Part shown: piece after piece, positions 36,701-48,073 of the stretch
Layout: every line of letters begins with the position of its first letter
Numbering within the stretch: the first letter of the stretch is position 1
Assembly (NCBI RefSeq): GCF_022201045.2
Contig: NC_068560.1
Coordinates: 34,125,001 to 34,189,000 of the forward strand
DNA from: Citrus sinensis
Taxonomy: Eukaryota; Streptophyta; Magnoliopsida; Sapindales; Rutaceae
Length of the DNA: 64,000 nucleotides
Direction of reading: 5' to 3'
Program-made: the position numbers and the translations under genes
Notes under the pieces: model-generated
What the model was told of the DNA's origin: nothing
Seen by the model: the letters and a program-made list of their open reading frames with translations, nothing else
Databases searched by the model: none

Positions 36701-38929
36701 AGAAATTTCTTAATTCAGTAGAAAAATGTTGGTTATCTTTTATATAAATGTAAAGTGCATGTATCCAAGGGGATAACCTGGTCTCTACCAGTGAAAGCAA
36801 GAGGTCAAGTGATCGATTCCCCCTCACACCAACTTTCAAGAGGGAATTTCTTTAACTTGATTTTGTGTGTGGGGTGGAAGGGGAGGGGTGGAGAGTGTGA
36901 GCTAAAGTTTATAGCTATTATTTAAATTATCACAGGTTAATCTGAGTAAAGGGAAAGCTGAAGAAGGTCTTTAATACCTCCTAGAGGAGTTCTCTGCCGC
37001 ATATCTTTCCCCAATGTCAATGGAATTCTTTCTATCCAAATTGAGGTCTTCAAGCTTAGAGCAAGGCTCGAAGTCAGTTGCAGAATCCCTGACTCTAGTT
37101 ATAGAAATCATTGAGTTAAATACACTATCTAAGGAAAAGGAAATAGATTCAGGACAACCATAAATTCACTCATTGACATAAGAAAACTGATAAAAATGTG
37201 CATAACTAAGACCTTTACAGCTCTTTAAAAAAAAAAAAAGGAATACTTTACAAGAATACCTCTTTTGAGATGGTACAATTCCTTCGTTGTCTGCATCGAG
37301 AGATGGCCTTGCAGTAGAAATACTATTTACAAACAGTTGATCATCATTACCATCTGTTCTGGTGCAAAGGTTCTTACCAGCAACACAGAGAAGGAAAATC
37401 ACATATTAAGTAAGCATATTCATAAAATATGAGATCCTCAAAGAAGACTGGAGGAAGTGCAAAACTAACATTACCATGACCAAAATCACATATTAAGTAA
37501 GCATATTCATAAATTTTTTTGCATACCATCAGCATCAGGGTATGGCAATATAAATGTATTCAGAATGAAAAAAGTGTAGAGATGAACATTTTAGAATTTG
37601 CAACAAAAATAGGAAATGACAAATGTTATTTCTCCAGTTTATGTACTTCATTTGCAGTGCTTTTGCATGATCATTTCCCTAAAAGAAAATTAAAAATAAA
37701 ACCAATTGTTCACCAGTAACACTTGGTCTACATTTTCGTAACAGTAAAAGTTAAAAGAGATAGTGCTCCTTTTAAGTGCATAATGAATATTATGGCGACA
37801 AAAATTGGGATAAAGGAAAAGGTTTTACCTCGATGAAACGGATATGGTAAGCAGGCCGCTTCTCTGGATCTTTTGCAACGGCAAGCAGCTTCTGATGTAA
37901 CAAAACATCTTCCACTCTATCCATGTTAACATCAAGCCCATAACTGATACCAAAATGAAAAAATGTGCATTTAATTATCTAATTAGCCAAAAAGTGATGG
38001 AATTTGAGATGAGATATTATAAAAAAAGTGGAAGTAAAATTTAATTTTCCCTATTTGTTTCTTTCTTCAGGAAAGTTATATCTACTTTTATATTTTCACT
38101 ATCATATACGGAGACTTAAGGTAAAAATTTATTCAGGGATAGCCAAATACCGTAGCATATATTTAAGATTAGAGGATATGTGTAAATCCCCAAATTGGGA
38201 AGGGAGATGAATTTCATTTCAGAATAAATTATTGAGTCTTTGACCGTCTCCTACTCCTGAATTCATCTTCCAATTTTAATGATTCCCATACTGCTCAAGA
38301 TGCTAAGCCTCCAAACACCATGTAAAAACAAAATAAACAAATGAACCAAACATATAAACATATAGATCCAATCTGCAAATATATGTTATTGAGGGTGCTC
38401 CTATTTTTCACAAATCGAAAAATATAATACATATAATAAAAACTAAGCCGAAAATACTTCTCCAACAGTACCTAACTACTACATCTCCGAAAATCATTAC
38501 ACATATTTTTTTGAACTCCATATGGCAACGTCAAACGGCACGTCGTTTACCAGAAAAAAGAAAAAGAAAAAAGAAAAGAAATCTACTAGACAAACCAGTG
38601 GAGGATTCCATCCGCACAATCTGAATCATTCTTCGTTCACATTCAAAATCGAGACACTAAACTTAGTGACAAACTCAAAAACGTTTCACTCATCACAAAA
38701 GATGCATACATCCATATATACATACATATGCATGTACAAGCGAGTACCTAGCAGGGAATCGATTGAAGTGAGCATCTAATTGTTCTCGAAACTCAGGATT
38801 ACACACAGCCTCTTCATTACCGGCCTCTATCAGCCGATTAAACACGTCGTTTCGCACATCGTAGTTGCTGAAGCTTCCAAAGCTACGCGGCGGCGACGAG
38901 CTTTCTCCGACTCCTTCAGCTAAATCCAT
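30780..38929 (-). CDS. ACT-domain Raf-like protein kinase (STY8/17/46 type), 16 exons
   Basis: The exons (high to low) are 38929-38748, 37943-37829, 37372-37260, 37094-36978, 35719-35653, 35543-35433, 34881-34831, 34315-34176, 34081-33974, 33129-33056, 32474-32299, 31791-31696, 31569-31489, 31403-31353, 31036-30896 and 30809-30780. All phases agree, giving 550 residues. After an N-terminal region ([17 protein letters not shown]), exons 5-6 encode an ACT domain ([16 protein letters not shown], then [17 protein letters not shown]). The kinase domain has [11 protein letters not shown], catalytic Lys in [35 protein letters not shown] and DVFSF, so all catalytic residues are present. STY8/17/46 kinases phosphorylate chloroplast transit peptides in the cytosol. 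The same role here is inferred. The exon 3 acceptor (TAAG|AAC) is the least certain splice site. Confidence 0.88.
33235..33249. repeat. Run of 15 C in kinase intron 9
   Basis: A C run followed by a T tract, within the intron between kinase exons 9 and 10 (33130-33973). The transcript carries it as an A tract followed by a G run. Confidence 0.85.
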
Positions 38930-40091
38930 AGCGTTTCAAATATTTTATATTTCGAGCTTAGTGCTTAGAGAGAACTCACATAGCAGAGAGAATGCGAGAA
39001 AGTGAGGGAAAACGTGGGAAGAAGGTTAGAAAAATTTTGATGAGAAAGACAAGGATCTTTGACTGTTGTTAGAATCTAGAAGAACAGAGAAAGGACTTAA
39101 TTGGAGTTTTGGCGGAGAGCGGAGGGTAATTTAGTCAAGTAAATTTTAAGAAATTTAAAGCTGTAGCAGATGAGCAGCTGTGAGAGAGCGTATGGATGCG
39201 TGAGGACTGAGGAATTCCTTCCTTGTGTCTCAAACTTTCTGGAGAGAGAATGTCCGGTTTGTTAGGCCAAGAGAAAACAAGGAGAGCAGGTCTACGTTTT
39301 TTAATTATAAATGGATAATAACAATCCGACCACCATTTTTTTATTTATTCTCAACAAAGGATACAACATTTACATTTATATCAAATAGTTCCCTCACTAC
39401 CCACCCTCACAAATGACCTAAATAACCGTTAGATGAATCTGACTCGATGCTCTACGGTACAGGATCTTTTTGTCATTTCATTGGAAAATTGAGCTAACGT
39501 GACAATTTAACAAATTATATTCTTACTTGAAGAATGATAAAAGTTTAGACATACACCTATATGTTATTACCCAAAAATAAAATGGAATAAAATAATTGGC
39601 CAAAAGTGAAGTGGATAGGGTTGTGAATTTTCCGATTCCAGGAAAGACCAGAGTTACAGAAATGCCCTTACGAATTTTCTGACCTGTGTTTGTATTTTAA
39701 AATGTTGAAAAGAAATTCACGAGAGTGCCATGTCGTACGGGATTCATTATTCAAGTGCAAGCCATGGCTCACGCTATCAGCGTTAATGGATTAGGGAAAC
39801 GGTGGGGTGACAGCGCCGTCGAAGCAAGAGGTAACAGACAATAAATATAGGATGGGTGTTGTCCGGGGAATTAGGCACGTGCCAGGAATTCTTCTGATGG
39901 AGGCGTGTAAGTTGGAGGTGCCGGTGATGGTTACCTGTCAATTTTATTAGATGACATCTGTCAGGTTGCATGCGCTTGAGCCAAGCTTCAGTACGCGGCC
40001 GTGTACTGTACAGCACATTTACCCCAAAACGACTCACCCCTTGGTAAAAGAAAAGAACTACTCATCCATGCATCTTGCTCTTAAAGCACAA
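38930..40091. other. Kinase 5' leader and promoter, then gene-free DNA
   Basis: The first 100-200 bp upstream of the kinase ATG are likely 5' leader (minus strand). A palindromic GGCACGTGCC motif occurs near 39874. No other gene is supported. Confidence 0.4.
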
Positions 40092-40101
40092 TTAATTAGG
40101 G

Positions 40102-40963
40102 GGAATGGATCCGGCTACGGTACCACAGTGGTACCGTGCCACTTTTTTTGTTTTTTATGGCTTTATTATTATAAATTTTTATATAACTCCCTTCACTCAT
40201 TTTTATTTAAGCTTTACTTTATAAATATTAAGTTAATTTCTACTACATCCATATAAATATTTTAGTTAGCACCTTGTGTTATTTATTATTTATAAATTTT
40301 TATTCTATATTACACCTATATCACAATACCCCACTCTTTATAATTTTGAGATTAAATAATTAACAAGGAAAAGAATTGGATCGACTCAAACTCGTAAACC
40401 CAACCCGGATTCCGTTTTCATTTCCGACCACTCCACTAGCCAAGGTTGGTACTGATCGAAAGATCGTGCGACGACGGTCATCTCCATGTCATCCTTGTAG
40501 CAAAAAGAATCGGGTCAAACCGAACCCGCAAACCCGACACGCATGCCGTTTCTGTTTCCAGCCACTCCACCGGCCAAGGTTGGTATCGATCGGAAGCTCG
40601 TGCGATGCCGGTCATCTCTATGCCATTCTTGTCACTGGAAAGTGTTCGAAAAGCTGCCGATCGAAGCCGTGAAAAGCCGCTTCAATTCGCCACGATTTTT
40701 TCGGTTTCTGGTGACGCCACCACCTGGGTTTTGTTCCCCTCAATTTCCTCTGTCTTTTACGACCAACCACAACCACCGGAGGAGCTGATTTGCCGTTGAT
40801 TGGCCGTTGAAGGATTCATGGGTTTGGGAGAAATTAACTTCATATTTGTGAAACAAAGTTTAAATAAAAATGAATGAAAGGGGTTATATGAAAATTTACA
40901 ATAACACAGCCATAAAAAACAAAAGAAGTGGCATGATACCATTGTGGTACCGTAGCCGGATCC
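40102..40963. mobile_element. Mutator-like element with unidentified internal sequence
   Basis: The 862-bp element has inverted ends of about 150 bp around GGATCCGGCTACGGTACCAC. Left and right copies stay similar through tttttatggct and tcatttttatttaa. It is flanked by the exact 9-bp repeat TAATTAGGG (40093-40101 and 40964-40972). The left end carries five extra bases (GGAAT) before GGATCC. The interior (about 40376-40800) is GC-richer than the flanks and contains a tandem duplication of about 115-120 bp, with ccactcca...ggccaaggttggta...gatcg in both halves. Three short plus-strand frames overlap it without recognisable domains. It may be captured host sequence, but I cannot name a source. 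Confidence 0.78.
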
Positions 40964-41282
40964 TAATTAGGGTCGACCATAAACTAGGATCGGATAGAAT
41001 TTCATATTGGGAAAAAAAATCATCTAAATTCAATCCAAACCTCAAATTTGATTTGATTTGATTCGAAATAAATTGGATCGAATAAATATTTAGAATGAAT
41101 TCGAGTACAATTGGTTTGAATGAGGTCAAATTTAGATAATGTTTTAAATTTAGTTAGTATTTTAGATTCAGATTGAGTATAGATTGAGGACATTTTTAGT
41201 AATTTTCACATAAAATTCACGGAACTATAATTAATTTTATATGTACGGTAACTCGTGGACGTGAGGAGAGGCAGAGACTCAC

Positions 41283-41423
41283 AACAAGTCCAAGACCGCT
41301 TCCCTCAATGTCTTGGAGCCTTGCGTTGCTTCGCTTGAAGCCTCACTGTCCGCCGTAGAGGACACCCTCAATAGTTAGAGAGAACAGGTTGAAGATCTCC
41401 AAGGAGAATACGCTGACTTTACG
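41283..41423 (+). pseudogene. Degenerate retroelement gag-like coiled-coil fragment
   Basis: One plus-strand frame reads heptad-like sequence (ASLNVLEPCVASLEASLSAV, then an in-frame stop, then REQVEDLQGEYADFT). The LEAxVASLEA/DGEYxDFT style resembles the N-terminal coiled coil of plant LTR-retrotransposon gag proteins. It is short and broken, and no LTR is visible nearby. The assignment is tentative. Confidence 0.35.
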
Positions 41424-41828
41424 TTTAGCATCCAAAGCTTTCATGAAATTCGATTAAAACGGAGCTTGCAAATGTTTTTAGCAAGTTTTTTTTTTTAACA
41501 ATAAAAAAACACTTGCCATAAAATTTATATATGCATACAATGAATTTTAAGATGGCTTCATGCACGTTTCTACTCTATAATGGTTATTTTTAATGCACAC
41601 GTTTTGGTTCTACAATATTTTTGGACTGAAAAATTGTCGCCCTCAAATTTCAAAGGGACCTCAGAGTTGGCTTAATTTGACAAATTGTTTTTAGCATAGC
41701 AAGGAAGTTTAGCCGACGTGCTTAACAATTCACCAATGTTTTAGTCGTTTGGTCACATCAATGACCAAGAACTACAAACTAATTTCGTAGTTGCTCGGTT
41801 ACATTAAGAAAAGTCTCTGTTAGCAATC

Positions 41829-41831
41829 TGA

Positions 41832-41875
<44 letters not shown>
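41829..41875. repeat. Compound (TA)n(GA)n microsatellite
   Basis: About 12 TA units run directly into about 12 GA units. Confidence 0.9.
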
Positions 41876-41877
<2 letters not shown>

Positions 41878-43564
41878 TTTTCAATTCCAGATTTTAAAGT
41901 GTAAGAAAATTTAAAAGATCGTATAGTTTTAAAATTTCTCTAGAAATTTTTTCGTATTTTAAAATATGGAAAACTACAATATATATATATATATTTTGGG
42001 GAATTGATTCCTTAGAATCTTTTAAGCCTAGACATAATATACTATCTATTTAATTTGTCGATTAGGTAAAGGGTCATTTATGCTTCTATTTCAGGTGTAA
42101 AAAAAAAAAAATAGAAGAATTTGACACCTTGTTTTGTACATGAGCAATTAGCTTCTCGCTTATATTCCATGTCACCATTTTATTATTCCTTTCATGAGGA
42201 GAATCACCTAGAGTTCCCATTTTGCATTCCTGTATGAAAATAAGTTCTTGAAGATAATTAAAGACAACAAATCTTATCCTTGACAAACTAATGCAGATCA
42301 ATCATAAGTTATTAGCAATCGCTTTCTTTTGAAATTTTAACCATTTGACGCCACTAGTAAGTAGTAATATCTGCTTAGACGTATCAAATTATTTTGTCTT
42401 GTTGATCCTTTTTATAAAAGGCAAAATCAAATTGCAGGATATAACCTCATACAAAAAAAAGCAAATTCAATAAATCCGCTTGTTGATTGCATGACTAATA
42501 TGTGCTGGTATTATTTAGTAGAATGATCTGTTTTCCAAACACTACTTGAAAATGATCTTTTTTGGGTGCATTTTATATATCTTTTTGTATAGTTATCTTT
42601 TAAAAAAAAATAATACTAAGAAAATTGTGTCATACTATACATCTTTAGGTTGAAAATATTTGTCTAAATCTTTTGAACCCTTTTATTCACTTATTTTTCA
42701 GTAAAAGAAGTTGATTAAAATATAAAATTGCATAGCTTAACACGGTTAATTAAGAGATAATGTTTGCATTAAATCGTTTATTAATGATCAGCCTTTTTGC
42801 TACGACGACAATTAGGAGAACCTTCAACCAACATAACATGCTTCTTTCTTTAATTAATTGCAAATTGAGAGCAACTTTAGGACCAAGAGATAAGTAAGCC
42901 TTAATAGATCAAAATGAAGGACAGTATACACAACTCTAGGATTTTTCCACTGAATTAAAAAAAATTTGGTCATCTCAGCTTAACGCTTCTAGCTGCGTGC
43001 TTAGGCATTATCGTTATTAAAATTACTTTGACCACTCATTAGTGTTAATCAATCAAAAATAGACATAATTTGTGGATATTATTAAGGCTGAAACTTGAAA
43101 TTATGCAATTGGAATTTATTGTTTATTAGTTTAGGAATAAAACTTTGCCAAATTTGTAAATGCAAACTGGGATTGGGAATATTCTAAAATGTTCCGGCAC
43201 TGTAGCTTTTGGATCTTATAGTTTGTCTTACACATTAATTCAGTAATTAGTGAGTTAATTTTCGAAAGAAAAACAAGCAGTAGTTTCTTTAGCAGTATTT
43301 TAAAAATTGTACTATATAAATTAATGAAAATTTATACAAGTCAATTTCGAACAATGGTCTGACATCCAAATGCACAGCTCTCGAGAAACATTCTCTCTTT
43401 AGCTTCCTTAATTATGTTTAAAAGAAGAAGCACACTCCACGATCAAACCCTTGCCTTATGCTTAAAATTTGCGCAAATCTATTGATTCATTGTGCTAGAA
43501 CCAAAATAGAATAGGCCAGCTAGGGCAAATAAATTTAGTCCGTGTAAAGTCCATGAAAAAATTG

Positions 43565-44020
43565 ACAACTTACTTAAGATAAATCTTTTAAGTGAGAAAA
43601 CTTTAAGATTTAAAAAGTTCTTAGGATATTATTATAAGACAAATCACTCATAATAAACTTCTTAGATGGTAAGATTTCAAGTCCCAAAAAATTTCAAGAT
43701 TCCTAAGATCCTATCATAAAATAAATTATTCAGGATAAACCTCTTAATACTAAGGCTCCAAGACTCAAAATATTTCAAGATGTTGATAATCCTACCCTAA
43801 GACAACCCACTTAAGATAAATCTCTTAAGTTTTACGGGCAAGTCATTTAGAACAAAACTTATAGGTTCTAAGACTCATAGGATCCCAAAATCATGGGACT
43901 AACCCCCAAAGGTTACAATACTTTTAGGATTTTATTCTAGGATGAGCCACTCAGGATAAAACCTCATAGGTTCCAAGGTTCCTATGATCCTAGGATTCTA
44001 GGAAAAACACCGTAAGATTA
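43565..44020. repeat. Degenerate ~80-bp tandem repeat (minisatellite-like)
   Basis: About five imperfect units repeat the themes cactcaggataaa, cctcttag, ggttccaagactc and aagatcctaggat. Unit starts are near 43572, 43641, 43723, 43803 and 43942; the fourth is longer. It does not encode a continuous protein. A decayed satellite or a repeat array from an old transposon would both fit. Confidence 0.5.
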
Positions 44021-44387
44021 AAATGCTTCCTTCTTTGATCTATAGACAAGTTGCATATCCATGTATCAATCAACATGGTCGTAAGAAGACGATTGTCGCA
44101 AGATGTCACAAGAATAATGACACTTTTCATCAAAGTAATCAGGACTCAAGTTAAGTCAATTTTGCCTATAAATATTCCCTATATTTTTACTAAAAGGTAA
44201 CAAAAAATTGACTCAATAGGGGAAATGTTGATTTTCTCTCTCTAAAGTCATATTTTTAAAAATCCAATAACTGACTTAATTGTCCGAGAGTTTACGTTGG
44301 CAAAGTCAGCCCTCTCATGGTTTTCTTTTGTTTGTAAAGTATTATCCGACAAAGACATCTTTATCTTCTAGGAAAGTGGACTCCTAT

Positions 44388-44641
44388 TTTTTTTTTTTAA
44401 GGAGACTATTGCTCATGATATTTACAATCATACGATTAATGAGATCGGTTTACATCAACTCTAATATGATACCGCTCAGATTTTAACTATCTCACCCCTC
44501 TTAAGAGAAAGATTGTCTTCACTCAAGATTTGAGAAAAAAAATTTAAATTAAACTCCTGCAATGCGTCTGTGGGGGCTCAAATCACTTTCCTTACACTTG
44601 TGAGAGAGTGGCTCTAGCCACCGGGGCAAGCCCTAGTGGTT
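44388..44641 (-). mobile_element. tRNA-type SINE
   Basis: Read on the minus strand, the element starts taaccactagggcttgccc, has a box-B-like motif GTGATTTGAGCCCCC about 70 bp in, and ends in an A tail (the T run at 44388-44398 on the plus strand). It is flanked by AAGTGGACTCCTAT (44374-44387) and AAGTAGACTCTTAT (44642-44655), a 14-bp target duplication with two differences. Length, tail and duplication fit a SINE. I cannot assign it to a named family. Confidence 0.65.
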
Positions 44642-44655
44642 AAGTAGACTCTTAT

Positions 44656-46995
44656 TAAAATCAACAAAGGATAAATTCATCATCATCGAATCCAATAAAA
44701 TAAAAGCCCTAACCTAAAAGGACCACCCTTAATTAAAATTTCTACCTAATAAGTTGAGGTAAAATTTACACTGACACTTTATAATATATAAAAGAAAATT
44801 GAAAGGACCATTCTTTTTATCCTAAAGTTGATGGGCTAAAGTATTTTATCTTGATCAGTATTGGCCTTTAATTGCGACCTTTAATCACTGTCCCTTGCAT
44901 TGATTTTGCAACTGTCTTTTCTGATAGTGATGACACATTAAACACAAATCTTGAATACATGTTGAATAAAAAATGACACATGGGGAGTGTAAAATCTCCT
45001 CTGGACATGATTAAGATTTTATTCTCATAATTGGTTTCCCATTTGTGAGATTCTAAAGGTCCATTTCCTCAATCAATTTATGCTGTCTTTTTAAGTGCCG
45101 AAATTGTTGATTGACAGAATGGTGAAAACTAATTGAAGTACTAATTCCAATTTCCAAAGATGGAATTTTTATTTACTTATTTTTAGTTTTCAAGTATTCC
45201 TTTCGGGATAAGAATTTGCAATTTCCCATTTTTTTTCCCCCTTTCTCAATCACTAGCCGTCAAAGAAACATTTTTAAATACCCACCCACCATGTGTTGTC
45301 AATGTTAAATGAATTGTTCACAATTCACTAGAAGCAGGGGGTTCATTGTCTTTCAAGCTAGCACAAAAATCACAAATAATATAATAAAAGAAAAATTTAT
45401 GCTTTCTGTATCAAAATCTGGCAATATAAACAATAAGGAAATCACATTAATTCGATGAAAATGGTACATGTTATACTTATAAATATAGGGGTTACTAAAT
45501 GATGAAAATGGTACATGTTTCCTAAGTTTGAATTTTAACGATAACGTGAATTAATAACCATAGCCTTACGTATCACGCACTCTATTTAATTAAAGGATAA
45601 ATTGATAATTTCATTAAGTTCCAATTATCAAGGGGGGCTTTGGGTGATTGGTTTTCTGCTTCAATGTGGACACAAAAAAAAAAAAAAAAATGCACACTCA
45701 AATATAATTAACAGAAATCAGGAATCCATCCCCACTTGCTGAGCAAAAATCTAAAATAACAAGTGAACTAAAAGGGTGGGCAGGTGCCAAATGATAAGAA
45801 AGTGCTGGTGTCTACCATAATTAAGTAACATTGATGTTATTTTCTGGATGCATTTTGTGAGTTGCGACAGCATTCATACGCTTCTTCTCACTTCTCAGCA
45901 TCCATATTTTCCCCCAAGGATTGGTAATTCTAGATTTATTTATTCATTTCCACATGATTGCATGACGCACGAAAGTGTTTTGCAAATTAAAAATATTAAT
46001 AAGTCGAAAGAGAAGCTGAAATCGCTAGTAGAGTAACCCATCCAGCCAATCATTGAAAACGTTTTACATGTAAATATATCTACAATGTAATGAAACATAA
46101 ATTTGACGCCCCCAAAAAACCCATTGTCTAGCAGATTGTACAAACTCTATTTAACAACAACACCCATGTAATCATGTATTAGCTCGTGTGATCAAAAGAT
46201 AGTAGAGAAATGATTCCCCCATATGTATATCAAATTTTGAATTTGGCCCACCAGTTCAAACTGCCTTGAAGATGGGCTACAGACATTATGCAAAAAAACA
46301 GAGACATACATAAAAATGGTCACCGTCCAAGGAATTTAATTGGGTTAAGGGTTGTTATCGTTGAAAGGTTCGGTGAACAAATAAAAAGGTGCGGAATGTG
46401 GGGTCCATATTTGATTTTCTCTATCTGATGCTGTTCAATCATGGGCCACCCATTACTCGCGACGGTGGTAATGTGCGCACACATCGCTCTCCATATATAT
46501 ATATATATATATATGAATGTAGATATATTATGTAAGTTTTACACTTGAAATAGAAGCAACTCTTAGAAAAATTTAAATAAGATGTACAAGTTTGTTATCC
46601 ACATAAAACATGTGAATTGCCCAGTAATAGGAGTGGTGCAAAGTCGCCTGAGGAAAAGCTTAGCTAGGGAAAATATTTATCCCACAATGAGAGAGAGTGT
46701 TATAAACTTTTTCTTTTCTTTCCCTTTCATTTTTCTTGAAAAAGAGAGACCTGGAAAATGACTTCTAACTCTTTTGCTTTACATCTTGATATAATGAGTA
46801 CCAGAAGAAAAATATTCGATTTGGTGGGCTTCATGGCCAAGCCCCAATCACAGGCTTCACAACTCATCAAAGCCGGTGCTTTGACACACTTGGGCTTTAA
46901 TTTTATTAGTACTACAACTCTCCACCTACGGAAATCTTTTCAAACAATTATTATGTGCAAAACCTCTCACATCGCTTCGTTCTTTTCTTGAAATT
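44656..46995. other. Gene-free AT-rich DNA
   Basis: No gene is supported. An (AT)n microsatellite lies near 46494-46514. Open frames are short and have no recognisable similarity. Confidence 0.4.
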
Positions 46996-46998
46996 TAG

Positions 46999-48070
46999 GA
47001 TGCGTTTGATATTATTTTTTTAATTGATATTTTTAAAATTCTTTTTAAAAAAATATTTTTGATGTGATATTTTAAAAAATGAAAACATGTTTGATAGTTT
47101 ATTTTCAATACGATATATGAAAATTTGGAAATAATAAATAGAGTGGGAGAATTATTTTATTAATTAAGATTTTTTTAATAATGATATTATATTTTGTGAG
47201 TTTATGCTATAATTTTTGAAATTTGCAATCCATTATACATATATAGGTATTGTTCATGTTGATTTTTTTTTTCAAAAAAAGACATAAAATTAATATATTA
47301 TTATCTTACATACAAATATATACATCTACCTATGTATATATCTATTTATATGAAAAGAGTATAAGATAAAAGAGTTACATCATCTCATGATAATTCTTAG
47401 ACGTAACTTACCATCAAAATATTAAAATCATTAATATATTTTAGAACACAAAATAAAAGTTATATTAAATTATGTAAAATCAAGAAATTTTCATGTTTCA
47501 ATTTGAAATAATTTTTGTTTAGTATATATCTATTTATTTTAGAAAATCTAAAATTTGTTAATTTAATAGCACATATTTTATATTAATTTAGTTGTGGTTT
47601 GGATGTAGTTTTCTTTTACCTAATAAATGCGATTTTAAAAAACCATTTTAATTATCTAGAATAATAACCAATATAAAGGAATAAAAGAAAAAAAAAATAG
47701 TGCGTTCGAAAAAAGACTAACCCAACGAGAAACCTTTACTTTATCACTTACATTAATATACTGTTAGAAATATAAAACTTAAATAAAATATTATAAAGCA
47801 TCACTCATTTAGCAAGTAATTTGATAGCATTTGTGGGACCATTAGAATAATTGCTTCCCTGCAGGGCGACTAAAATGAATATTGAAGAACATCATAATGT
47901 CATTTTCTGCTTTTCTTCACAAAAATGAAGAATGAGAAGATCTCGTTCCCATTAAAAATCGTAACAGTGCAGAAACAAGGGCTGTAAACATATATATATA
48001 TATATATATATTTAATTTTTGTTCTTAAAAAACAAAAAATACTGAACGAAAAACGTTACCAAACAGGCCC
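46999..48070. mobile_element. Possible Harbinger-like element, ~1.07 kb
   Basis: The left end reads GGATGCGTTTGATATT and the inverted right end GGGCCTGTTTGGTAAC, a weak inverted pair sharing GTTTG-TA. Both sides are flanked by TTA (46996-46998 and 48071-48073). The interior is very AT-rich and has no transposase-like frame. The TTA flanks could arise by chance in AT-rich DNA, so this is a weak call. Confidence 0.35.
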
Positions 48071-48073
48071 TTA

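Larger units (their letters stand above)
40973..43560. other. Gene-free AT-rich DNA with microsatellites
   Basis: No gene is supported. The stretch contains a compound (TA)n(GA)n microsatellite at about 41829-41875, another TA run near 41980, and the degenerate retroelement-like fragment listed separately at 41283. The rest is unremarkable. Confidence 0.4.

Noticed and set aside
36770..36900. SINE-like stretch in kinase intron 4 (ggataacctggtctctaccag ... gatcgattcccc)
   Set aside because: A box-B-like motif is present but there is no A tail and no target duplication, so I cannot delimit an element.
40376..40800. Three overlapping plus-strand frames of 81-117 codons
   Set aside because: They lie inside a Mutator-like element and reflect its duplicated GC-richer cargo; no domain is visible.
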